From contig JAUCBJ010008604.1 of assembly GCA_032718475.1 (NCBI GenBank), forward strand, positions 1 through 64,000: a stretch of DNA of 64,000 bases. The letters run 5' to 3'. Shown here in pieces: positions 30,478 through 43,700 of this stretch. This DNA is from Nemertoderma westbladi. Lineage: Eukaryota; Xenacoelomorpha; Nemertodermatida; Nemertodermatidae. Position 1 is the stretch's first letter; each line of letters opens with the position of its first letter. The position numbers and the translations under genes were made by a program. The notes beneath the pieces were generated by a model. That model did not search any database and was not told the DNA's origin. It saw only the letters and a list, made by a program, of their open reading frames with translations.

Positions 30478-32966
30478 TCCGAACCGAAAGGAATTGGTCA
30501 CCTTATCAGATATTCCTCAACAGTTATCTTGCCGGTACGAAGGCAACTGATGAGATACTGTACTTAGGATCAATATGTTGACAATTATGGTGTGGACTAT
30601 GAGGGACCCATTAGATAACCCTCTACTGGAACGTTACCACCATCGCACCAAGAGTTCGAAAATAGATTTGGAAACATTGAAGTAAATGACTTCGGATTCG
30701 GAATCCAATCATATATTGATTGTAGAGAATTCATACCATCTAAAATATAATTCAAACTAAAATGGACCAATATTGAAAAAATTCGGACACTGTATAATAT
30801 TCTATTGCTAAATAGGAATATTGCCACATCATATAGACTATAAAAATATATGGCCCGGGGTGGCCCCGCAGTTACTACTGTATATGGAGGGGAAGTACAC
30901 TTTAGTTTTATTTCAACATTTACGATATATTCACATTAAATATTTCCAAAGTTCATTCCCCCATCGAATGAGGTGTCCGCAGGTACCGCGTAAATTCGCT
31001 GTGTAGGCCTACTCATTGCGTACAGTCGGTACCGTTACTGTGCAGTCGCACGTTGCCGCAGTTGCAAACTGACTATTGTTAGGATGATAGGTAATCATTA
31101 CGGGTTCAGTTTGGGTGGTCGGCAATGATTGTAGTCCGGTGACGAATTGTAGCTTTCGTTGTAAAACCGATACCCACCGTTGACGCTCATCTATTAATAG
31201 TCAATGTAGAAAAATAGGTAATATAAAATTTGAATTATATAATAAATAACAGGGATGGAATAACGAAACGAAAACGAAACGAAGGATATTTGGTTATCTC
31301 ATCTGTAAGTCGGACACCCATATCAAAGCTTTCAGTGTTGAATCGAATCTACATATTTAGCCTGTTTCGCGCACTTCTGTGTAAACTACACTCCAGGTAA
31401 ACCTAAAGAAGACGGGAATAATCAAGTTTCGTCGCGGTTGTAGACTATGTAAAGATGACAAATTCAACTTACGGTACGGTACATACCGTACGGTTACGGT
31501 TACGGTACTGTACGGTATTATTCTTTGTGTATAAAATTTTGTTAAATTTTTAAATACAGTTTTTATGTTTAATTAATTGTCGTACTATCTTTTAAGGTTA
31601 CTTTGCACGTTTTATTTCACCGCATTATTTGTCCTATTGAGCAATATGTTTGCTTATAGCCCACATGTTTGCCTATATATTGTATGTTGTTAATGCCCTT
31701 GCGTATTTTAATTATTTTTATTTGAAACTAAGTATGCTTTGCCGGTTTTTTAATATCAATTTTTTTAAATCTCATTTTAATATAATTCAATTATTTTTAC
31801 TTAATAATTAATATGCATCAACTGTTTATGTAAGTACAGAAGTACTGTAAATTAGTAATTAACTACAATTTTAATTATTTTACTAATTCTACTGTAGTTA
31901 GTCATTGTGTGTGTATACCATTACCTGTATTTTTATTATAACAGTACGAGTAGGCCTACATACACGCTTATTAGCATACTTTGCCAGATATGTTCATAAT
32001 TGTCATTCTACTGTATATGTGCAAAATTTAATATTTTATTGTTATTCTGGCGATATTAATAACATAACATTAATAACATAACATAACTATGACGGTGAAG
32101 CATAGTTAAAATCGTTAACTGCTATTCCTACCTCGGCGTAACTTTTCAAAGTTAAAAAGTCGACCGAGAAGTGAAATCCTGGTATTCTTCACATGGATCT
32201 CCATTCACAGCATTAGAAACCCAAGAATGCTATCGCTTAGAACAGCTCTAAGAATATTTCAAATTAAGATCTTACCAATAATCACGTAATCTAAACATGA
32301 TTTGGCCCAATCTAAACTGTTAGTCAACAGGATATACAAAGTTAAATCCTTCTTCTTGAAGAAAACAGACAAACTGAAGAAAAGAAAATCACACCTTTAA
32401 CATTAATGCATACTGCTTTTCAAATTATTGGACATCTGAAACTACTCAAGTAGGCCTACAGTAGATATGTTTTTATGACTAACGAGATACCGGTATAATT
32501 TTATTTCATATAACTTTCTTTCGTTACGATCAAGAGTTACGATCACAAACAACTCCCGCAAGCTAAAGTACAGTATGAGTATAGGTATAGATACATAGGT
32601 AGTATATTATATAAAAACAATAACAAAAACAATATCTCTCTCTCTCCTACAATGCCATACCCCAAAGATTGTTTACATACAGTATATCTCACATATAATA
32701 AGTCCTCCAGTCTGCCATCAGCTGTGCAGTGAGCAGTGCTAGTGCACGTGCAGGCTTGCATGTTTTATTTATTATGTGCAAGTACTGAAGTAAGCCTACG
32801 TAATACAGTAATAGGAACAATTAGTTGTGTAGCGCCTACTGTGTAGTGTTGTACCGACAACCGGTACCGGTATTGCAGTATTGGGTAGCAGTATATAGGC
32901 CTATTTCATTACACTGTAGCACTACTGCATTTCAATAGTTAGAGTGAGCTGGTAAGATACTAAGAT
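30478..32966. other. intergenic, FANCL element to SNF gene
   Basis: No supported gene. Repeats of ACGGTACGGTAC/GGTTACGGTTACGG lie near 31472-31517, and several TAGGCCTA palindromes (31004, 31951, 32451, 32896). The rest is AT-rich and featureless. Confidence 0.5.
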
Positions 32967-33680
32967 ATGGATTTGAGACCAAACCATACCGTTTATATTA
33001 ACAATCTCAATGAGAAAATCAAAAAGGATGAACTACGAAAGTCATTATACGCTATTTTCTCACAATTCGGGCAGATTTTAGATATCGTTGCCTTGAAATC
33101 TTTAAAGATGCGAGGCCAGGCGTTTGTCATATTTAAGGAGATTAACAGCGCCACAAACGCACTGCAGTCAATGCAAGGGTTCCCTTTCTACGACAAGCCA
33201 ATGAGAATTCAATATTCTAAATTAGATTCCTATGTAATACAGAAACTTAAGGGAACTTACAACGAAGACAGTCAAAAGCTGAGAGTTAAGGAGGATAGAA
33301 AAGATAAAAAGAAGAAGAAAACTAAAGAATCCGGAGCGACTAAGGTTGTGCCACCGCCGGTGCAGTTACCGGTGATGCCGCCGGCAATGTCCCCGATGAT
33401 GAATCGAGTTCTCGGCCCTATTCAACAGCCCCCGCAGGAGAACGCTCCCAACCAGGTCCTGTTCCTCACCAACCTTCCCGGGGAGACCAACGACATGATG
33501 TTACAGATGTTGTTCAACCAGTTCCAGGGATTCCGTGAGGTCCGTATGATTGCTGGCCGTTCCGACATCGCGTTCGTCGACTTCGAGTCGGACAGCCAGG
33601 CCGCTATCGCGAAGGACGCCCTTCAGGGATTCAAAATCTCCCCCACTAACGCAATGAAGATCAGCTTCGCTAAGAAATGA
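32967..33680 (+). CDS. SNRPA: SNF/U1A/U2B''-type spliceosomal RRM protein
   Basis: A single-exon 237-residue protein with two RRMs. RRM1 (about 8-87) has RNP2 VYINNL (9-14) and RNP1 RGQAFVIF (49-56), with SLKMRGQ typical of the stem-loop-binding beta2-beta3 loop. A Lys-rich then Pro/Met-rich linker (about 107-160) follows. RRM2 (163-237) contains VLFLTNLP and ends MKISFAKK. In U1 and U2 snRNPs these proteins bind U1 stem-loop II and U2 stem-loop IV. The mix of U1A-like (SQFGQILDI) and U2B''-like (VALK) residues is as in the single SNF protein of invertebrates, so this one gene probably serves both snRNPs. The symbol is given for the family. Confidence 0.94.
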   Translation: MDLRPNHTVYINNLNEKIKKDELRKSLYAIFSQFGQILDIVALKSLKMRGQAFVIFKEINSATNALQSMQGFPFYDKPMRIQYSKLDSYVIQKLKGTYNEDSQKLRVKEDRKDKKKKKTKESGATKVVPPPVQLPVMPPAMSPMMNRVLGPIQQPPQENAPNQVLFLTNLPGETNDMMLQMLFNQFQGFREVRMIAGRSDIAFVDFESDSQAAIAKDALQGFKISPTNAMKISFAKK

Positions 33681-33717
33681 GTCGCAAAACGGGTACAAGG
33701 GACTGTTGCGGGCTACT

Positions 33718-33751
33718 AATTGACTTGAGGTATATAGGCCTCAAGTCAATT
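33718..33751 (+). promoter_or_regulatory. perfect hairpin in the SNF/U1A 3' UTR
   Basis: AATTGACTTGAGG (33718-33730) and CCTCAAGTCAATT (33739-33751) form a 13-bp stem with an 8-nt loop, 38 nt after the stop codon. It could be an RNA element of the transcript. A likely poly-A signal AATAAA lies at about 34031. The classic U1A-binding heptamer ATTGCAC is not in the loop. Confidence 0.6.
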
Positions 33752-34788
33752 AATTAGTGCGTTTTGACAACAGGAAGCGAATGAGGGAGATCCCTATATA
33801 CTTGGTTGTCAATCATCTACTACAAGATATTAATGTATTACAATTCTCCATGTAAAGTGTGTTGATAACGTTTTACCGTTATGAACATTAAGGGGAGGAG
33901 GGGGTTTCTCACAAAGATAAAAATAACTCGAAAGAGGAAAGCAATTAGTCTACATTTATTGCGCCCCATTTTATGTTTATTTGTTTGTTTGTTTATTTAC
34001 AGAAGCGAGGTCAATTGTATTTTTAGTCTGAATAAAGCGCCATTTTGTTTTATTTTATATTTATAATTATTACAGTTCAGAATATTCTCCACTAAACAAT
34101 CAACCTTTCTATTATTCTGATCTACTAAGGACCGATCTTTTACCGAAATATTTTAATTTATAATATAAAGTATTTAGTAATTAGGAAGTTATTTTCCCAG
34201 TAGCCAACCCAAACCAATGCTAAATATCAGGGTTATAATAATAAGTACAGCACAGGGATTAAAATGTTTAGGTTTGTTAAAAAATATGACAAAAATATGG
34301 ACAGGTTTGCTGTGGTCGTGATGGGTTAAGATATTATTGATATTAAATAAACGAAATACTGCTGCTGAAACGAATGACATTGCAGTTGTGTATCATATTA
34401 CTGATTAGCTCGTCTGTCCTCATCCTGTTAGTCACCCCCTGCTGGTCACGCACAAACCAACATTGGCTTGTAACCCAAACCCTGCCATAATTTAAGCCAT
34501 TTGGCCATCGGGCCGTGTTGGGCATAATGTCATGTCGTATTTCCCATATAGTAATACGAAATTTATAATCATTTATTGATACAATTTGTATTGATGGTAC
34601 AATTATATTATTTAAAAGGCCCCATTATTCCCTCACCTAATAATACCTGTAATGCGGTATTCTTTTTACAATGTGAGCCCTTTAAAAACCCCGATTGAGC
34701 TCGTGTATTAGTTATCCACAATAGGGTTGGTGGGCAAAAAAATTATTGGGCTAGAAACAATTGAAAATAACGTGGTAATAAGCCCTGA
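33752..34788. other. SNF 3' flank before the 26-bp array
   Basis: No gene seen. The region is AT-rich, with the likely SNF poly-A signal near 34031. Unique sequence runs to the array edge at about 34789. Confidence 0.45.
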
Positions 34789-37700
34789 ATCGAGTTGCGG
34801 GGTGTGTTTTTTGTATCGAGTTGCGGGGTGTGTTTTTTGTATCGAGTTGCGGGGTGTGTTTTTTGTATCGAGTTGCGGGGTGTGTTTTTTGTATCGAGTT
34901 GCGGGGTGTGTTTGTTGTATCGAGTTGCGGGGTGTGTTTTTTGTATCGAGTTGCGGGGTGTGTTTTTTGTATCGAGTTGCGGGGTGTGTTTTTTGTATCG
35001 AGTTGCGGGGTGTGTTTTTTGTATCGAGTTGCGGGGTGTGTTTTTTGTATCGAGTTGCGGGGTGTGTTTGTTGTATCGAGTTGCGGGGTGTGTTTTTTGT
35101 ATCGAGTTGCGGGGTGTGTTTTTTGTATCGAGTTGCGGGGTGTGTTTTTTGTATCGAGTTGCGGGGTGTGTTTTTTGTATCGAGTTGCGGGGTGTGTTTT
35201 TTGTATCGAGTTGCGGGGTGTGTTTTTTGAATCGAGTTGCGGGGTGCGTTTTTTGTATCGAGTTGCGGGGTGTGTTTTTTGTATCGAGTTGCGGGGTGTG
35301 TTTTTTGTATCGAGTTGCGGGATGTGTTTTTTGTATCGAGTTGCGGGGTGTGTTTTTTGTATCGAGTTGCGGGGTGTGTTTTTTGTATCGAGTTGCGGGG
35401 TGTGTTTTTTGTATCGAGTTGCGGGGTGTGTTTTTTGTATCGAGTTGCGGGGTGTGTGTTTTTTGTATCGAGTTGCGGGGTGTGTTTTTTGTATCGAGTT
35501 GCGGGGTGTGTTTTTTGAATCGAGTTGCGGGGTGCGTTTTTTGTATCGAGTTGCGGGGTGTGTTTTTTGTATCGAGTTGCGGGGTGTGTTTTTTGTATCG
35601 AGTTGCGGGGTGTGTTTTTTGTATCGAGTTGCGGGGTGTGTTTTTTGTATCGAGTTGCGGGGTGTGTTTGTTGTATCGAGTTGCGGGGTGTGTTTTTTGT
35701 ATCGAGTTGCGGGGTGTGTTTTTTGTATCGAGTTGCGGGGTGTGTTTTTTGTATCGAGTTGCGGGGTGTGTTTTTTGTATCGAGTTGCGGGGTGTGTTTT
35801 TTGAATCGAGTTGCGGGGTGCGTTTTTTGTATCGAGTTGCGGGGTGTGTTTTTTGTATCGAGTTGCGGGGTGTGTTTTTTGTATCGAGTTGCGGGATGTG
35901 TTTTTTGTATCGAGTTGCGGGGTGTGTTTTTTGTATCGAGTTGCGGGGTGTGTTTTTTGTATCGAGTTGCGGGGTGTGTTTTTTGTATCGAGTTGCGGGG
36001 TGTGTTTTTTGTATCGAGTTGCGGGGTGTGTGTTTTTTGTATCGAGTTGCGTGGTGTGTTTGTTGTATCGAGTTGCGGGGTGTGTTTTTTGTATCGAGTT
36101 GCGGGGTGTGTTTTTTGTATCGAGTTGCGGGGTGTGTTTTTTGTATCGAGTTGCGGGGTGTGTTTTTTCTATCGAGTTGTGGGGTGTGTTTTTTGTATCG
36201 AGTTGCGGGGTGTGTTTTTTGTATCGAGTTGCGGGGTGTGTTTTTTGTGTCGAGTTGCGGGGTGTGTTTTTTGTATCGAGTTGCGGGGTGTGTTTTTTGT
36301 ATCGAGTTGCGGGGTGTGTTTTTTGTATCGAGTTGCGGGGTGTATTTTTTGTATCGAGTTGCGGGGTGTGTTTTTTGTATCGAGTTGCGGGGTGTGTTTT
36401 TTGTATCGAGTTGCGGGGTGTGTTTTTTGAATCGAGTTGCGGGGTGCGTTTTTTGTATAGAGTTGCGGGGTGTGTTTTTTGTATCGAGTTGCGGGGTGTG
36501 TTTTTTGTGTCGAGTTGCGGGGTGTGTTTTTTGTGTCGAGTTGCGGGGTGTGTTTTTTGTATCGAGTTGCGGGGTGTGTTTTTTGTATCGAGTTGAGGGG
36601 TGTGTTTTTTGTATCGAGTTGCGGGGTGTGTTTTTTGTATCGAGTTGCGGGGTGTGTTTTTTGTATCGAGTTGCGGGGTGTGTTTTTTGTATCGAGTTGC
36701 GGGGTGTGTTTTTTTGTATCGAGTTGCGGGGTGTGTTTTTTGTATCGAGTTGCGGGGTGTGTTTTTTGTATCGAGTTGCGGGGTGTGTTTTTTGTATCGA
36801 GTTGCGGGGTGTGTTTTTTGTATCGAGTTGCGGGGTGTGTTTTTTGTATCGAGTTGCGGGGTGTGTTTTTTGTATCGAGTTGCGGGGTGTGTTTTTTGTA
36901 TCGAGTTGCGGGGTGTGTTTTTTGTATCGAGTTGCGGGGTGTGTTTTTTGTATCGAGTTGCGGGGTGTGTTTTTTGTGTCGAGTTGCGGGGTGTGTTTTT
37001 TGTGTCGAGTTGCGGGGTGTGTTTTTTGTATCGAGTTGCGGGGTGTGTTTTTTGTATCGAGTTGAGGGGTGTGTTTTTTGTATCGAGTTGAGGGGTGTGT
37101 TTTTTGTATCGAGTTGCGGGGTGTGTTTTTTGTATCGAGTTGCGGGGTGTGTTTTTTGTATCGAGTTGCGGGGTGTGTTTTTTGTGTCGAGTTGCGGGGT
37201 GTGTTTTTTGTATCGAGTTGCGGGGTGTGTTTTTTGTATCGAGTTGCGGGGTGTGTTTTTTGTATCGAGTTGCGGGGTGTGTTTTTTGTATCGAGTTGCG
37301 GGGTGTGTTTTTTGTATCGAGTTGCGGGGTGTGTTTTTTGTATCGAGTTGCGGGGTGTGTTTTTTGTATCGAGTTGCGGGGTGTGTTTTTTGTATCGAGT
37401 TGCGGGGTGTGTTTTTTGTATCGAGTTGCGGGGTGTGTTTTTTGTATCGAGTTGCGGGGTGTGTTTTTTGTATCGAGTTGCGGGGTGTGTTTTTTGTATC
37501 GAGTTGCGGGGTGTGTTTTTTGTATCGAGTTGCGGGGTGTGTTTTTTGTATCGAGTTGCGGGGTGTGTTTTTTGTATCGAGTTGCGGGGTGTGTTTTTTG
37601 TATCGAGTTGCGGGGTGTGTTTTTTGTATCGAGTTGCGGGGTGTGTTTTTTGTATCGAGTTGCGGGGTGTGTTTTTTGTATCGAGTTGCGGGGTGTGTTT

Positions 37701-40700
37701 TTTGTATCGAGTTGCGGGGTGTGTTTTTTGTATCGAGTTGCGGGGTGTGTTTTTTGTATCGAGTTGCGGGGTGTGTTTTTTGTATCGAGTTGCGGGGTGT
37801 GTTTTTTGTATCGAGTTGCGGGGTGCGTTTTTTGTATCGAGTTGCGGGGTGCGTTTTTTGTATCGAGTTGCGGGGTGTGTTTTTTTAATCGAGTTGCGGG
37901 GTGCGTTTTTTGTATCGAGTTGCGGGGTGTGTTTTTTGTATCGAGTTGCGGGGTGTGTTTTTTGTATCGAGTTGCGGGGTGCGTTTTTTGTATCGAGTTG
38001 CGGGGTGTGTTTTTTTATCGAGTTGCGGGGTGCGTTTTTTGTATCGAGTTGCGGGGTGTGTTTTTTGTATCAAGTTGCGGGGTGTGTTTTTTGTATCGAG
38101 TTGCGGGGTGTGTTTTTTGTATCGAGTTGCGGGGTGTGTTTTTTGTATCGAGTTGCGGGGTGTGTTTTTTGTATCGAGTTGCGGGGTGTGTTTTTTGTAT
38201 CGAGTTGCGGGGTGTGTTTTTTGTATCGAGTTGCGGGGTGTGTTTTTTGTATCGAGTTGCGGGGTGTGTTTTTTGTATCGAGTTGCGGGGTGTGTTTTTT
38301 GTATCGAGTTGCGGGGTGTGTTTTTTGTATCGAGTTGCGGGGTGTGTTTTTTGTATCGAGTTGCGGGGTGTGTTTTTTGTATCGAGTTGCGGGGTGTGTT
38401 TTTTGTATCGAGTTGCGGGGTGTGTTTTTTGTATCGAGTTGCGGGGTGTGTTTTTTGTATCGAGTTGCGGGGTGTGTTTTTTGTATCGAGTTGCGGGGTG
38501 TGTTTTTTGTATCGAGTTGCGGGGTGTGTTTTTTGTATCGAGTTGCGGGGTGTGTTTTTTGTATCGAGTTGCGGGGTGTGTTTTTTGTATCGAGTTGCGG
38601 GGTGTGTTTTTTGTATCGAGTTGCGGGGTGTGTTTTTTGTATCGAGTTGCGGGGTGTGTTTTTTGTATCGAGTTGCGGGGTGTGTTTTTTGTATCGAGTT
38701 GCGGGGTGTGTTTTTTGTATCGAGTTGCGGGGTGTGTTTTTTGTATCGAGTTGCGGGGTGTGTTTTTTGTATCGAGTTGCGGGGTGTGTTTTTTGTATCG
38801 AGTTGCGGGGTGTGTTTTTTGTATCGAGTTGCGGGGTGTGTTTTTTGTATCGAGTTGCGGGGTGTGTTTTTTGTATCGAGTTGCGGGGTGTGTTTTTTGT
38901 ATCGAGTTGCGGGGTGTGTTTTTTGTATCGAGTTGCGGGGTGTGTTTTTTGTATCGAGTTGCGGGGTGTGTTTTTTGTATCGAGTTGCGGGGTGTGTTTT
39001 TTGTATCGAGTTGCGGGGTGTGTTTTTTGTATCGAGTTGCGGGGTGTGTTTTTTGTATCGAGTTGCGGGGTGTGTTTTTTGTATCGAGTTGCGGGGTGTG
39101 TTTTTTGTATCGAGTTGCGGGGTGTGTTTTTTGTATCGAGTTGCGGGGTGTGTTTTTTGTATCGAGTTGCGGGGTGTGTTTTTTGTATCGAGTTGCGGGG
39201 TGTGTTTTTTGTATCGAGTTGCGGGGTGTGTTTTTTGTATCGAGTTGCGGGGTGTGTTTTTTGTATCGAGTTGCGGGGTGTGTTTTTTGTATCGAGTTGC
39301 GGGGTGTGTTTTTTGTATCGAGTTGCGGGGTGTGTTTTTTGTATCGAGTTGCGGGGTGTGTTTTTTGTATCGAGTTGCGGGGTGTGTTTTTTGTATCGAG
39401 TTGCGGGGTGTGTTTTTTGTATCGAGTTGCGGGGTGTGTTTTTTGTATCGAGTTGCGGGGTGTGTTTTTTGTATCGAGTTGCGGGGTGTGTTTTTTGTAT
39501 CGAGTTGCGGGGTGTGTTTTTTGTATCGAGTTGCGGGGTGTGTTTTTTGTATCGAGTTGCGGGGTGTGTTTTTTGTATCGAGTTGCGGGGTGTGTTTTTT
39601 GTATCGAGTTGCGGGGTGTGTTTTTTGTATCGAGTTGCGGGGTGTGTTTTTTGTATCGAGTTGCGGGGTGTGTTTTTTGTATCGAGTTGCGGGGTGTGTT
39701 TTTTGTATCGAGTTGCGGGGTGTGTTTTTTGTATCGAGTTGCGGGGTGTGTTTTTTGTATCGAGTTGCGGGGTGTGTTTTTTGTATCGAGTTGCGGGGTG
39801 TGTTTTTTGTATCGAGTTGCGGGGTGTGTTTTTTGTATCGAGTTGCGGGGTGTGTTTTTTGTATCGAGTTGCGGGGTGTGTTTTTTGTATCGAGTTGCGG
39901 GGTGTGTTTTTTGTATCGAGTTGCGGGGTGTGTTTTTTGTATCGAGTTGCGGGGTGTGTTTTTTTAATCGAGTTGCGGGGTGCGTTTTTTGTATCGAGTT
40001 GCGGGGTGTGTTTTTTGTATCGAGTTGCGGGGTGTGTTTTTTGTATCGAGTTGCGGGGTGCGTTTTTTGTATCGAGTTGCGGGGTGTGTTTTTTTAATCG
40101 AGTTGCGGGGTGCGTTTTTTGTATCGAGTTGCGGGGTGTGTTTTTTGTATCGAGTTGCGGGGTGTGTTTTTTGTATCGAGTTGCGGGGTGTGTTTTTTGT
40201 ATCGAGTTGCGGGGTGTGTTTTTTGTATCGAGTTGCGGGGTGTGTTTTTTGTATCGAGTTGCGGGGTGTGTTTTTTGTATCGAGTTGCGGGGTGTGTTTT
40301 TTGTATCGAGTTGCGGGGTGTGTTTTTTGTATCGAGTTGCGGGGTGTGTTTTTTGTATCGAGTTGCGGGGTGTGTTTTTTGTATCGAGTTGCGGGGTGTG
40401 TTTTTTGTATCGAGTTGCGGGGTGTGTTTTTTGTATCGAGTTGCGGGGTGTGTTTTTTGTATCGAGTTGCGGGGTGTGTTTTTTGTATCGAGTTGCGGGG
40501 TGTGTTTTTTGTATCGAGTTGCGGGGTGTGTTTTTTGTATCGAGTTGCGGGGTGTGTTTTTTGTATCGAGTTGCGGGGTGTGTTTTTTGTATCGAGTTGC
40601 GGGGTGTGTTTTTTGTATCGAGTTGCGGGGTGTGTTTTTTGTATCGAGTTGCGGGGTGTGTTTTTTGTATCGAGTTGCGGGGTGTGTTTTTTGTATCGAG

Positions 40701-43700
40701 TTGCGGGGTGTGTTTTTTGTATCGAGTTGCGGGGTGTGTTTTTTGTATCGAGTTGCGGGGTGTGTTTTTTGTATCGAGTTGCGGGGTGTGTTTTTTGTAT
40801 CGAGTTGCGGGGTGTGTTTTTTGTATCGAGTTGCGGGGTGTGTTTTTTGTATCGAGTTGCGGGGTGTGTTTTTTGTATCGAGTTGCGGGGTGTGTTTTTT
40901 GTATCGAGTTGCGGGGTGTGTTTTTTGTATCGAGTTGCGGGGTGTGTTTTTTGTATCGAGTTGCGGGGTGTGTTTTTTGTATCGAGTTGCGGGGTGTGTT
41001 TTTTGTATCGAGTTGCGGGGTGTGTTTTTTGTATCGAGTTGCGGGGTGTGTTTTTTGTATCGAGTTGCGGGGTGTGTTTTTTGTATCGAGTTGCGGGGTG
41101 TGTTTTTTGTATCGAGTTGCGGGGTGTGTTTTTTGTATCGAGTTGCGGGGTGTGTTTTTTGTATCGAGTTGCGGGGTGTGTTTTTTGTATCGAGTTGCGG
41201 GGTGTGTTTTTTGTATCGAGTTGCGGGGTGTGTTTTTTGTATCGAGTTGCGGGGTGTGTTTTTTGTATCGAGTTGCGGGGTGTGTTTTTTGTATCGAGTT
41301 GCGGGGTGTGTTTTTTGTATCGAGTTGCGGGGTGTGTTTTTTGTATCGAGTTGCGGGGTGTGTTTTTTGTATCGAGTTGCGGGGTGTGTTTTTTGTATCG
41401 AGTTGCGGGGTGTGTTTTTTGTATCGAGTTGCGGGGTGTGTTTTTTGTATCGAGTTGCGGGGTGTGTTTTTTGTATCGAGTTGCGGGGTGTGTTTTTTGT
41501 ATCGAGTTGCGGGGTGTGTTTTTTGTATCGAGTTGCGGGGTGTGTTTTTTGTATCGAGTTGCGGGGTGTGTTTTTTGTATCGAGTTGCGGGGTGTGTTTT
41601 TTGTATCGAGTTGCGGGGTGTGTTTTTTGTATCGAGTTGCGGGGTGTGTTTTTTGTATCGAGTTGCGGGGTGTGTTTTTTGTATCGAGTTGCGGGGTGTG
41701 TTTTTTGTATCGAGTTGCGGGGTGTGTTTTTTGTATCGAGTTGCGGGGTGTGTTTTTTGTATCGAGTTGCGGGGTGTGTTTTTTGTATCGAGTTGCGGGG
41801 TGTGTTTTTTGTATCGAGTTGCGGGGTGTGTTTTTTGTATCGAGTTGCGGGGTGTGTTTTTTGTATCGAGTTGCGGGGTGTGTTTTTTGTATCGAGTTGC
41901 GGGGTGTGTTTTTTGTATCGAGTTGCGGGGTGTGTTTTTTGTATCGAGTTGCGGGGTGTGTTTTTTGTATCGAGTTGCGGGGTGTGTTTTTTGTATCGAG
42001 TTGCGGGGTGTGTTTTTTGTGTCGAGTTGCGGGGTGTGTTTTTTGTGTCGAGTTGCGGGGTGTGTTTTTTGTATCGAGTTGCGGGGTGTGTTTTTTGTAT
42101 CGAGTTGCGGGGTGTGTTTTTTGTATCGAGTTGCGGGGTGTGTTTTTTGTATCGAGTTGCGGGGTGTGTTTTTTGTATCGAGTTGCGGGGTGTGTTTTTT
42201 GTATCGAGTTGCGGGGTGTGTTTTTTGTATCGAGTTGCGGGGTGTGTTTTTTGTATCGAGTTGCGGGGTGTGTTTTTTGTATCGAGTTGCGGGGTGTGTT
42301 TTTTGTATCGAGTTGCGGGGTGTGTTTTTTGTATCGAGTTGCGGGGTGTGTTTTTTGTATCGAGTTGCGGGGTGTGTTTTTTGTATCGAGTTGCGGGGTG
42401 TGTTTTTTGTATCGAGTTGCGGGGTGTGTTTTTTGTATCGAGTTGCGGGGTGTGTTTTTTGTATCGAGTTGCGGGGTGTGTTTTTTGTATCGAGTTGCGG
42501 GGTGTGTTTTTTGTATCGAGTTGCGGGGTGTGTTTTTTGTATCGAGTTGCGGGGTGTGTTTTTTGTATCGAGTTGCGGGGTGTGTTTTTTGTATCGAGTT
42601 GCGGGGTGTGTTTTTTGTATCGAGTTGCGGGGTGTGTTTTTTGTATCGAGTTGCGGGGTGTGTTTTTTGTATCGAGTTGCGGGGTGTGTTTTTTGTATCG
42701 AGTTGCGGGGTGTGTTTTTTGTATCGAGTTGCGGGGTGTGTTTTTTGTATCGAGTTGCGGGGTGTGTTTTTTGTATCGAGTTGCGGGGTGTGTTTTTTGT
42801 ATCGAGTTGCGGGGTGTGTTTTTTGTATCGAGTTGCGGGGTGTGTTTTTTGTATCGAGTTGCGGGGTGTGTTTTTTGTATCGAGTTGCGGGGTGTGTTTT
42901 TTGTATCGAGTTGCGGGGTGTGTTTTTTGTATCGAGTTGCGGGGTGTGTTTTTTGTATCGAGTTGCGGGGTGTGTTTTTTGTATCGAGTTGCGGGGTGTG
43001 TTTTTTGTATCGAGTTGCGGGGTGTGTTTTTTGTATCGAGTTGCGGGGTGTGTTTTTTGTATCGAGTTGCGGGGTGTGTTTTTTGTATCGAGTTGCGGGG
43101 TGTGTTTTTTGTATCGAGTTGCGGGGTGTGTTTTTTGTATCGAGTTGCGGGGTGTGTTTTTTGTATCGAGTTGCGGGGTGTGTTTTTTGTATCGAGTTGC
43201 GGGGTGTGTTTTTTGTATCGAGTTGCGGGGTGTGTTTTTTGTATCGAGTTGCGGGGTGTGTTTTTTGTATCGAGTTGCGGGGTGTGTTTTTTGTATCGAG
43301 TTGCGGGGTGTGTTTTTTGTATCGAGTTGCGGGGTGTGTTTTTTGTATCGAGTTGCGGGGTGTGTTTTTTGTATCGAGTTGCGGGGTGTGTTTTTTGTAT
43401 CGAGTTGCGGGGTGTGTTTTTTGTATCGAGTTGCGGGGTGTGTTTTTTGTATCGAGTTGCGGGGTGTGTTTTTTGTATCGAGTTGCGGGGTGTGTTTTTT
43501 GTATCGAGTTGCGGGGTGTGTTTTTTGTATCGAGTTGCGGGGTGTGTTTTTTGTATCGAGTTGCGGGGTGTGTTTTTTGTATCGAGTTGCGGGGTGTGTT
43601 TTTTGTATCGAGTTGCGGGGTGTGTTTTTTGTATCGAGTTGCGGGGTGTGTTTTTTGTATCGAGTTGCGGGGTGTGTTTTTTGTATCGAGTTGCGGGGTG

